This document shows positions 1 through 4,609 of a DNA stretch of 8,648 nt, piece after piece (positions within the stretch are counted from its first letter, which is position 1; each line of letters begins with the position of its first letter). Source of the stretch: Spirochaetaceae bacterium. GTDB taxonomy: Bacteria; Spirochaetota; Spirochaetia; Treponematales; Breznakiellaceae. The stretch spans positions 1 to 8,648 of the forward strand of contig JAITNO010000143.1 of assembly GCA_031290405.1 (NCBI GenBank), written 5' to 3'. The position numbers and the translations under genes are program-made. Below the pieces are notes generated by a model. The model searched no databases, was not told the DNA's origin, and worked only from the letters and a program-made list of their open reading frames with translations.

Positions 1-51
1 CCTCCTGACAGGAGAGTTGTTTGACGTTCGCCTTTTGTGCAGTTATTCACA

Positions 52-125
52 GTGGGGTTTAATACCCCGCAGCTTGCTGCGGTTAAATTCTCGTAACGCT
101 TAGACTTCATGGTATTAAACCCCAC
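52..125. repeat. 74-bp palindromic element with 15-bp inverted ends
   Basis: The left arm GTGGGGTTTAATACC (52-66) is matched perfectly by the right arm GGTATTAAACCCCAC (111-125). The 44-base spacer begins with a second perfect hairpin, CCGCAGC-TT-GCTGCGG (67-82). Perfect ends plus a nested hairpin and no coding capacity resemble a small non-autonomous mobile or REP/MITE-like palindromic element. No transposase and no target duplication can be seen. It could instead be a structured RNA or a bidirectional terminator. The identity is inferred; the inverted repeat itself is directly visible. Confidence 0.6.
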
Positions 126-202
126 ACGTACAATAAATTTCCTCAACCGAAGAGTGATAGGGCTGATAAGGCATCCCGCCGCGGCCCCTTTCTTTGTTTT
201 TG

Positions 203-236
203 GCGCGGAATGAGCCCTGGAGGGCTCGAAACGCGC
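203..236. other. long imperfect hairpin before the tandem array
   Basis: Outer arms GCGCG (203-207) and CGCGC (232-236) enclose a 4x4 internal loop (GAAT/GAAA). Inside this is a perfect 7-bp stem, GAGCCCT/AGGGCTC (212-218 and 221-227), with a GG centre. A T-rich stretch (187-201) lies upstream, not downstream, so it is not a + strand terminator. It may be a structured RNA segment or a protein-binding palindrome. The surrounding stretch 126-276 has no convincing gene. Confidence 0.5.
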
Positions 237-276
237 TCATGCGGGCTTTGCACACGGTTTGGTCGCGACTGGAAAC

Positions 277-759
277 GGTGCGGTTTCGATTGAAATTGGC
301 GCAGTTGCTGTTGCAACTGGTGCGGTTGCTGTTGCAACTGGTGCAATCTTAACCGAAACTGGTGCAATCTTAACCGAAACTGGTGCAATCTTAACCGAAA
401 TTGTACCAATCTTAACCGAGACTGGTGCAGTCTCTACAGAGACTGGTGCAGTCTCTACAGAGACTGGTGCAATCTCTGCAGAGACTGGTGCAGTTCCGAT
501 TGGATTTGGTGCAGTTCCGACCGGAACTGGTGCAGTTCCGATTGGATTTGGTGCAGTTCCGAGTGGATTTGGTGCAGTTCCGATTGGATTTGGTGCAGTT
601 CCGATTGGAACTGTTGCAGTTCCGATTGGATTTGGTGCAGTTCCGATCGGATTTGGTGCAGTTCCGATTGGATTTGGTGCAGTTCCGATCGGAACTGGTG
701 CGGTTCCGATTGGATGCAGTGCGGGTGCGGGGGCGTTCAGTGTGGGTGCGGGGGCGCGG
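277..759. repeat. 21-bp tandem dyad array, about 23 units
   Basis: Units of 21 bases run without gap from 277. Twenty-one are clear (277-717), and two more degenerate G-rich units (718-738, 739-759) keep the same period. Each unit is a GTG spacer plus an 18-base segment with dyad symmetry. Arm sequence changes in blocks: CAGTTGC/GCAACTG (302-319), CAGTCTCT/AGAGACTG (428-445, 449-466) and CAGTTCCG/CGGAACTG (512-529, 680-697). Seven of the eleven CAGTTCCG-type units instead end GGATTTG and are only partly palindromic, as are the four CAATCTTA units (340-423). Because 21 is a multiple of 3, all three + frames stay open and would encode heptads such as GAVPIGF or VQFRLDL. I regard that as a by-product of the period, not evidence of a protein. 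Confidence 0.9.
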
Positions 760-809
760 GGAGAAGGCGCGGGGGGGGAAGCGTGCTTGAATGATACCGA
801 TAGAGCAAG

Positions 810-815
810 TATGCT
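810..815 (+). promoter_or_regulatory. putative -10 (TATGCT) of the toxin-antitoxin pair
   Basis: TATGCT ends six bases before the toxin ATG at 822, and no Shine-Dalgarno lies between. Transcription starting about seven bases downstream would begin at or beside the ATG, giving a leaderless mRNA. The same hexamer at the same distance precedes nadD. No clear -35 is visible; the upstream DNA is the G-rich end of the repeat array. Confidence 0.45.
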
Positions 816-821
816 GTTGTC

Positions 822-1187
822 ATGTGGGAAGTCGAGTATACCGACGAATTTTGGGAGTGGTGGAAGTCCCTGAATCTATGGGAACAAGCTGCGGTCTATG
901 AGACCGTTAGCCTGCTTGAACAGAAGGGGCCTCACTTGTCGTTTCCCTATAGCAGCGGCATTCAAAATTCAAGACATGGCGCCATGCGAGAGTTACGCAC
1001 TCAATGTCAGGGAAGACCGCTTCGCACTTTGTACGTTTTTGACCCGCGACGAGTTGCCCTGTTGTTAATTGGCGGAGACAAAACCGGCAACGACCGCTGG
1101 TACGACGTATGCGTTCCCCTTGCCGATAAAATTTATGATCAGTATTTGGTGGAACTTCGTTCTGGAAAACCTGAGGAGGAATTATGA
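822..1187 (+). CDS. higB: RelE/HigB-type toxin (phage Gp49-like family)
   Basis: The protein has 121 residues, the usual size for this family. It is probably a ribosome-dependent mRNA interferase, by family membership. The N-terminal half is typical (MWEVEYTDEFWEWW, then SLLEQKGPHLSFPYSSGI and HGAMRELR). The core strand is followed by RPLRTLYVFDPRRVALLLIGGDKTGNDRWYD, which matches the R-x-LY-x-FDP-x-R / L-GGDKTGN signature known in Gp49-like toxins. No residue of this core looks lost, so the toxin is probably intact. It has no convincing Shine-Dalgarno; the start is set by homology and by the -10 hexamer six bases upstream. Its stop overlaps the antitoxin start as ATGA (1184-1187), so the pair is probably translationally coupled in toxin-first order, as in higBA. 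The symbol is a family-level label. Confidence 0.85.
   Translation: MWEVEYTDEFWEWWKSLNLWEQAAVYETVSLLEQKGPHLSFPYSSGIQNSRHGAMRELRTQCQGRPLRTLYVFDPRRVALLLIGGDKTGNDRWYDVCVPLADKIYDQYLVELRSGKPEEEL
1173..1180 (+). promoter_or_regulatory. strong Shine-Dalgarno of the antitoxin
   Basis: GAGGAGGA lies inside the 3' end of the toxin gene, with AGGAGG (1174-1179) four bases before the antitoxin ATG at 1184. It contrasts with the toxin, which has no visible Shine-Dalgarno. This would favour higher antitoxin synthesis from a shared mRNA. Confidence 0.7.
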
Positions 1188-1366
1188 CGCACAAATTTTC
1201 GATTTTAAGAGACGCTCTCCCCCCTGAAGTCCGGCGGGAAGCCGACTGGAATGTCGCGCACATTCTCGCGGAACTGGACGAGCAGGAACGGCAGCGTAAC
1301 ACACCGGTTCTGCCGCAACCAGAAACCGCCCCAGTCAAACAGGCCCTGACAGCCGCCCACGCCTAG
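1184..1366 (+). CDS. higA: short antitoxin, helix-turn-helix missing
   Basis: The protein has 60 residues and begins MTHKFSILRDALPPEVRREADWNV. This matches the N-terminal segment (KFSELR...MSPE.R...) of the antitoxins that partner Gp49-like toxins. Those antitoxins are normally about 90-110 residues and continue after this helix into an XRE-type helix-turn-helix. Here, after HILAELDEQERQRN (about residues 26-39), the protein ends in a Pro/Ala-rich tail of about 20 residues and a TAG stop. I see no helix-turn-helix in any frame before the G-rich tract. It could be a genuine short antitoxin that still binds the toxin, or the remnant of a 3' deletion. Without the DNA-binding half, normal autorepression is unlikely. 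It overlaps the toxin by four bases and has a strong Shine-Dalgarno. Confidence 0.7.
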   Translation: MTHKFSILRDALPPEVRREADWNVAHILAELDEQERQRNTPVLPQPETAPVKQALTAAHA

Positions 1367-1371
1367 CGGCC

Positions 1372-1398
1372 GGCAGTAGCTGCCTGCGCGCCTTTTTT
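1372..1398 (+). terminator. possible weak terminator after the antitoxin
   Basis: GGCAG-TAG-CTGCC (1372-1384) is followed, after eight GC-rich bases, by TTTTTT (1393-1398). The stem is short and the T-run is displaced from it, so this is only a possible intrinsic terminator. The stronger hairpin at 1424-1456 may do the work. Confidence 0.35.
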
Positions 1399-1400
1399 GT

Positions 1401-1434
1401 GGGCGGGGGGCGCGGGGGGCGCGGGGGGGAGGGG
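1401..1434 (+). repeat. G-tract with tandem GGGGGGCGC, potential G-quadruplex
   Basis: Runs of 3, 6, 6, 7 and 4 G are separated by loops of one to three bases (C, CGC, CGC, A). Two tandem copies of GGGGGGCGC lie at 1405-1422. This is a very strong predicted G-quadruplex pattern on the coding strand. Its last two runs also form the left arm of the terminator hairpin at 1424-1449, so the two structures would be mutually exclusive. Confidence 0.6.
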
Positions 1435-1456
1435 CTCCCCCCTCCTCCCTTTCTTT
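1424..1456 (+). terminator. strong intrinsic terminator upstream of nadD
   Basis: The left arm (1424-1434) pairs with the right arm (1439-1449) over eleven base pairs, all G:C except one A:T and one G:U, around a CTCC loop. TTTCTTT (1450-1456) follows immediately. It probably ends the toxin-antitoxin transcript. Its T-tract runs straight into the putative -10 of nadD, so termination and initiation would be packed into about 40 bases. Confidence 0.65.
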
Positions 1457-1464
1457 GATATGCT
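1456..1464 (+). promoter_or_regulatory. putative extended -10 (TGA-TATGCT) of nadD
   Basis: TGATATGCT carries a TGn extension plus the hexamer TATGCT (1459-1464), six bases before the nadD ATG. No Shine-Dalgarno lies in between. The hexamer and spacing are identical to those before the toxin gene, which suggests a leaderless transcript. The -35 region would fall inside the terminator stem and shows no consensus, as is common with extended -10 promoters. Confidence 0.5.
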
Positions 1465-1470
1465 CTCTCC

Positions 1471-2613
1471 ATGAAATATGCGATTCTAGGCGGCAGTTTC
1501 GACCCTGTTCACTGCGGCCACCTAAAGCTTGCCAACGCGGCGCTTGACGCGGGTTACGACCGAGTGATTTTTGTGCCCGCGTTCCAGTCGCCGTATAAGG
1601 GCGAGGGGCAGCAGATGCAGGCGGAGAGGCGTCTCGAGGTGCTGCTTGCCGCGCTGGGCGCCGACAGCCGCTGGACGGTCGACGCGTGCGAAATCAAGCG
1701 CGAAGGGGTTTCCTACACGATAGACACGCTGCGCGACATCATCGTGCGCTATCCGAGCGAGGCCCGACCGGCGCTCGTCCTGGGCGACGACTTGAGCGCC
1801 GACTTTTTGCGCTGGAAGGACGCCGACAAGATTGCGGAGCTTGCCGACTTTGTTATTGCGCGGCGCAAGCCGGGCGGCCCGGCTTTTCCCTACCCGCACA
1901 AGATGCTGGACAACGAGATATGGGACGTCTCTTCGGCGGAGATTCGCGAGTGCTTCAACTTGTGGCCGTCGTGGCGGGGCCTTGTGCCGGAAGGCGCCGT
2001 GCGTATGATCCGGTCGCGCAAGTATTATTGGCAGGCGCAGGATGTCGAGTGGACGCCCGCCTTGTTGCAGGTTCCCGCCGACGCGCCTGGGTTTCTTTCT
2101 TATATGGAAGATTCGGTGCGCGGCGCGCTGGACCTCTACCGCTATCTTCATTCGCGGAATGTGGCGCTGCACAGTTCCGATTTGGCTCTGCGTTTTGGGC
2201 TTGACGCCAAGAAAGCCTACCTTGCCGGCATCGCCCACGACATGGCAAGGGAGCTTCGCCCGTCGGATATGTTCAGTCTGGCCGAGAGGGACGGCTTGCC
2301 CTTCTCCCAGCTTGAGCTGGATGAGCCTTTCTTGCTGCATGGGCGGGCGGCGGCGGTCATGCTGGTCGAGCGCTTTGGCGTTGAGGATGCGGATGTCCTC
2401 GAAGCGGTGCGTTTCCACACGATGGGCTCTCCCCACCTGGGCGCCCTGGGCAAGATCGTCTGCCTTGCCGACAAGATCGAAGTTGGCCGTCCCAACGTCG
2501 ACCCCGAGTTCCGCCGCCTCGCTTTCGGTCCCGACGCGCTCTGCGACCTCGACGCGCTCTTCAACCTGGTGAAGAAGGCTGCCGACCGGCATCTTAAAGA
2601 GACGCTTCCATGA
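1471..2613 (+). CDS. nadD: NadD adenylyltransferase fused to YqeK-like HD hydrolase
   Basis: The protein has 380 residues, about twice the length of NadD alone (around 190-215). Residues 1-190 are nicotinate-nucleotide adenylyltransferase: the nucleotidyltransferase motif GGSFDPVHCGH (7-17), VPAFQSPYK (35-43), SYTIDTL (81-87), a GDDLSADFLRW segment (105-115) and VSSAEIR (153-159), the family's ISSTxIR motif. It makes deamido-NAD from nicotinate mononucleotide and ATP. Residues from about 205 form an HD domain of the YqeK type: H234, H256-D257 in AGIAHDMA, H290, H316 in FHTMGS, and D334 in CLADKIE-GR. All metal ligands appear present. YqeK proteins are known to split diadenosine tetraphosphate symmetrically. 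Such fusions are known, for example in mycoplasmas, and in many other bacteria the two genes are neighbours. The YqeK role is by homology. The next gene starts 24 bases after the stop. Confidence 0.93.
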   Translation: MKYAILGGSFDPVHCGHLKLANAALDAGYDRVIFVPAFQSPYKGEGQQMQAERRLEVLLAALGADSRWTVDACEIKREGVSYTIDTLRDIIVRYPSEARPALVLGDDLSADFLRWKDADKIAELADFVIARRKPGGPAFPYPHKMLDNEIWDVSSAEIRECFNLWPSWRGLVPEGAVRMIRSRKYYWQAQDVEWTPALLQVPADAPGFLSYMEDSVRGALDLYRYLHSRNVALHSSDLALRFGLDAKKAYLAGIAHDMARELRPSDMFSLAERDGLPFSQLELDEPFLLHGRAAAVMLVERFGVEDADVLEAVRFHTMGSPHLGALGKIVCLADKIEVGRPNVDPEFRRLAFGPDALCDLDALFNLVKKAADRHLKETLP

Positions 2614-2619
2614 TACGCT
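2611..2619 (+). promoter_or_regulatory. putative extended -10 (TGA-TACGCT) before deoD
   Basis: TGATACGCT begins with the nadD stop codon and differs by one base from the extended -10 before nadD. It lies 18 bases before the deoD ATG, leaving room for a short leader with a Shine-Dalgarno. It could give deoD its own promoter within the gene series. The evidence is only motif similarity. Confidence 0.3.
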
Positions 2620-2624
2620 GTGCG

Positions 2625-2631
2625 AAAGGAG
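2625..2631 (+). promoter_or_regulatory. Shine-Dalgarno that fixes the deoD start
   Basis: AAAGGAG ends six bases before the ATG at 2638. A GTG in the same frame at 2620 would add six residues (ending before MTVHN), but it has no ribosome-binding site and the Shine-Dalgarno would fall inside the gene. The ATG is therefore preferred, and the DeoD family N-terminus agrees. Confidence 0.75.
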
Positions 2632-2637
2632 AAAGCC

Positions 2638-3348
2638 ATGACGGTACACAATAGGGCTGCGAAGGGCGATATTGCGCGCGTTGCGCTGATGGCGGGGGAC
2701 CCGCTGCGGGCAAGGTGGATTGCGGAGAACTTTCTGGAGGGGGCCGAGCTGGTGAGCGATGTGCGGGGGATGCTTGTCTACACGGGGCTTTTTGAGGGGA
2801 AGGGGGTGACGGTGATGGGGCACGGGATGGGTTGTCCTTCGATGGGGATTTATTCATACGAGTTGTTTGGTTTTTACGATGTGGAGGCGATTGTGCGCGT
2901 GGGCTCGGCGGGGGCTTACCTGCCGGAGGTTGGCGTGGGGGACGTGGTGATTGCGCGGGACGTGGTGAGTTACTCGGGGTATGCGGACGAGGTTGGCGTT
3001 GCGGCGCCGGGGAATGTGCTTGCGGGGGATGGGGGGCTGGTTGCGGCGGCGGTTGCGGCGGCGGAGGGTTTGGGGGTGCGGGCTGCGGTGCGCCGCGCGT
3101 TCTGTTGCGACGCGTTCTACAACAAATACTCTCTGGAGGAGAATGTGGCGCGGTCGATGGGGGCGGCGGTGGTCGAGATGGAAGGTTTTGCGCTCTATGC
3201 GAACGCGCGTAAGCTGGGGAAGCGGGCTCTGATGCTCCTTACGTGCAGCGATTCTCTGGTGACGGGGGAGGCTCTTTCCGCGGGGGAGCGCGAGCGGTCG
3301 TTTGGGGACATGGTGCGTCTTGGTTTGGCTGTGGCGGGGGGGGTGTGA
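2638..3348 (+). CDS. deoD: purine nucleoside phosphorylase DeoD
   Basis: The protein has 236 residues, like the hexameric bacterial DeoD enzymes (about 235-240). It splits purine (deoxy)ribonucleosides with phosphate, giving the free base and (deoxy)ribose 1-phosphate. Phosphate-site residues line up with E. coli DeoD: R24 in GDPLRA, R43 in DVRGM, and R87 with S90 in IVRVGS. HGMGCPSM (62-69) is the conserved nucleoside-binding loop. VEMEGFALY (179-187) holds the ribose-binding Met-Glu pair. SD (204-205) and R218 (in AGERER) match the catalytic Asp and its helper Arg. The gene is strongly G-rich on the coding strand, with many codons ending in G, unlike moeA2 downstream. It ends three bases before alaA. 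It probably works in cytoplasmic purine salvage. Confidence 0.93.
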   Translation: MTVHNRAAKGDIARVALMAGDPLRARWIAENFLEGAELVSDVRGMLVYTGLFEGKGVTVMGHGMGCPSMGIYSYELFGFYDVEAIVRVGSAGAYLPEVGVGDVVIARDVVSYSGYADEVGVAAPGNVLAGDGGLVAAAVAAAEGLGVRAAVRRAFCCDAFYNKYSLEENVARSMGAAVVEMEGFALYANARKLGKRALMLLTCSDSLVTGEALSAGERERSFGDMVRLGLAVAGGV

Positions 3349-3351
3349 GGG

Positions 3352-4575
3352 ATGCGTCTGTTTGATAAATCGCGCGCGCTGGACGATGTGTGCTACGATA
3401 TTCGCGGGCCTGTGCTTGATGAGGCGAAGCGGCTGGAGAACGACGGCTTCAAGGTGTTGAAGCTGAACACGGGGAACCCGGCGCACTTTGGCTTGTACGC
3501 GCCGGACGAGGTGCTTCACGATGTGATCGTCAACCTTCAGGATGCGCAGGGGTACTGCGACTCGCAGGGGCTGTTTGCGGCGCGCAAGGCGGTGATGCAC
3601 GACTTCCAACTCAAGGGGGTGATGGACGTGGGGGTCGACGACGTGTGGACGGGGAACGGGGTGAGCGAGCTGATTATGATGGCGATGCAGGCTCTGCTTA
3701 ACTCAGGCGACGAGGTGCTTGTGCCGGCGCCGGATTATCCGTTGTGGACGGCGGCTATTACGTTGTGCGGGGGCAAGGCGGTGCACTATGTCTGCGATGA
3801 GGCTTCGGACTGGCAGCCGGATCTTCGGGACATGGAGGGGAAGGTTTCGGCGAGGACGAAGGCTATTGTGGTGATCAACCCGAACAATCCGACGGGGGCG
3901 GTTTACGAGAGGGCTGTGCTGGAGGGGATTGCGCGCATTGCCCGCGAGCATGAGCTGATCGTCTATGCGGATGAGATTTACGAGAGGATTGTCTACGATG
4001 ACGCGGCGCATACGCCGATGGCGACGGTGGATCCTTCCATCCTGACGGTTTCGTTCAATGGTCTGTCGAAGACGTACCGCGCGGCGGGCTTTCGCTCGGG
4101 CTGGATGGCTCTTTCGGGCAACAAGCGGTGCGCGGCGGGGTACCGCGAGGGGCTTGCGATGCTGGCGAACATGAGGCTGTGCGCGAATGTGCCGGCGCAG
4201 TTTGCCATCCAGACGGCTCTGGGGGGCTACCAGAGCATTCGCGAGTACATCCTGCCGGGGGGAAGGCTCTTGGAACAGCGGAACGCGGCGGTTGCGGGTT
4301 TGCGGGCTATTCCGGGGGTCAGCGTGGTGGCGCCGCGCGGGGCTCTCTACTGTTTCCCGAAGCTTGACGTTGCGCGCTTTGCCATTGCCAGCGACGAGCG
4401 GTTCGTTCTGGACTTTCTGCGCGCGGAGCATATTCTGCTTGTTCACGGCACGGGCTTCAACTGGAAGGAGAACGATCATTTCCGTCTGGTTTTTCTTCCC
4501 GAAAAGACGGTTCTGGAGAGGGCCCTCGCCAGCCTCGCCGGATTCCTCGAGACCTACCGCCAAACCGAGGGCTAG
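3352..4575 (+). CDS. alaA: glutamate-pyruvate aminotransferase AlaA
   Basis: The protein has 407 residues and is a class I/II PLP aminotransferase very close to E. coli AlaA (YfbQ). It transfers the amino group of glutamate to pyruvate, making alanine. The conserved N-terminus (VCYDIRGPVLDEAKRLE) and the stretches LLNSGDEVLVPAPDYPLWTA and MRLCANVPAQFAIQTALGGY are nearly diagnostic. PLP-binding residues visible are N179 in NPNNPTG, D207 and Y210 in YADEIY, K240 (Schiff-base lysine, NGLSKTYR) and R248. R378 in DHFRLVF should bind the substrate carboxylate. It starts three bases after the deoD stop (TGA-GGG-ATG), so translation is probably coupled. It is followed by a 34-base gap before moeA1. 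Confidence 0.94.
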   Translation: MRLFDKSRALDDVCYDIRGPVLDEAKRLENDGFKVLKLNTGNPAHFGLYAPDEVLHDVIVNLQDAQGYCDSQGLFAARKAVMHDFQLKGVMDVGVDDVWTGNGVSELIMMAMQALLNSGDEVLVPAPDYPLWTAAITLCGGKAVHYVCDEASDWQPDLRDMEGKVSARTKAIVVINPNNPTGAVYERAVLEGIARIAREHELIVYADEIYERIVYDDAAHTPMATVDPSILTVSFNGLSKTYRAAGFRSGWMALSGNKRCAAGYREGLAMLANMRLCANVPAQFAIQTALGGYQSIREYILPGGRLLEQRNAAVAGLRAIPGVSVVAPRGALYCFPKLDVARFAIASDERFVLDFLRAEHILLVHGTGFNWKENDHFRLVFLPEKTVLERALASLAGFLETYRQTEG

Positions 4576-4595
4576 ACAGGCGCCGTTGCGGGGCT

Positions 4596-4601
4596 TAGAA
4601 T
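4596..4601 (+). promoter_or_regulatory. putative -10 (TAGAAT) before moeA1
   Basis: TAGAAT lies in the only sizeable gap of the gene series after 2638 and ends eight bases before the moeA1 ATG, with no Shine-Dalgarno between. It could start a nearly leaderless moeA transcript. Support is motif and position only. Confidence 0.35.
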
Positions 4602-4609
4602 CGCCGCAT

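Noticed and set aside
2..14. Hairpin CTCCT-GAC-AGGAG at the window edge as the terminator of an upstream gene.
   Set aside because: The stem is only five base pairs and no T-run follows directly.
43..51. DnaA-box-like TTATTCACA, possible origin.
   Set aside because: It fits the relaxed TTATNCACA consensus, but it is a single copy with no AT-rich unwinding region and no dnaA or dnaN nearby.
129..134. TACAAT as a -10 element reading into the array.
   Set aside because: No -35 at a normal distance and no gene to drive; kept only as a possible start if array transcription is shown.
143..409. Minus-strand open frame through the start of the array (HQFRLRL-type repeats).
   Set aside because: A mirror reading of the repeats with a GC-rich tail; no family resemblance and no start signal.
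277..759. CRISPR array.
   Set aside because: The units are contiguous 21-base repeats with no unique spacers, and no cas genes are nearby.
425..790. Second open frame over the array (VQFRLDL-type heptads).
   Set aside because: Same reason: a frame-shifted reading of the same 21-base unit, with no ribosome-binding site.
259..873. Open frame (TTG start) encoding GAVPIGF-type heptad repeats, overlapping the toxin gene.
   Set aside because: The 21-base period keeps all three + frames open, the start is a TTG without a Shine-Dalgarno, and the end overlaps the well-supported toxin gene by 52 bases. Conservation of DNA dyads explains the repeats better than protein.
1522..2823. Long minus-strand open frame opposite nadD.
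   Set aside because: An antisense shadow in GC-rich DNA; no recognisable domain, while the + strand carries a complete NadD-HD protein.
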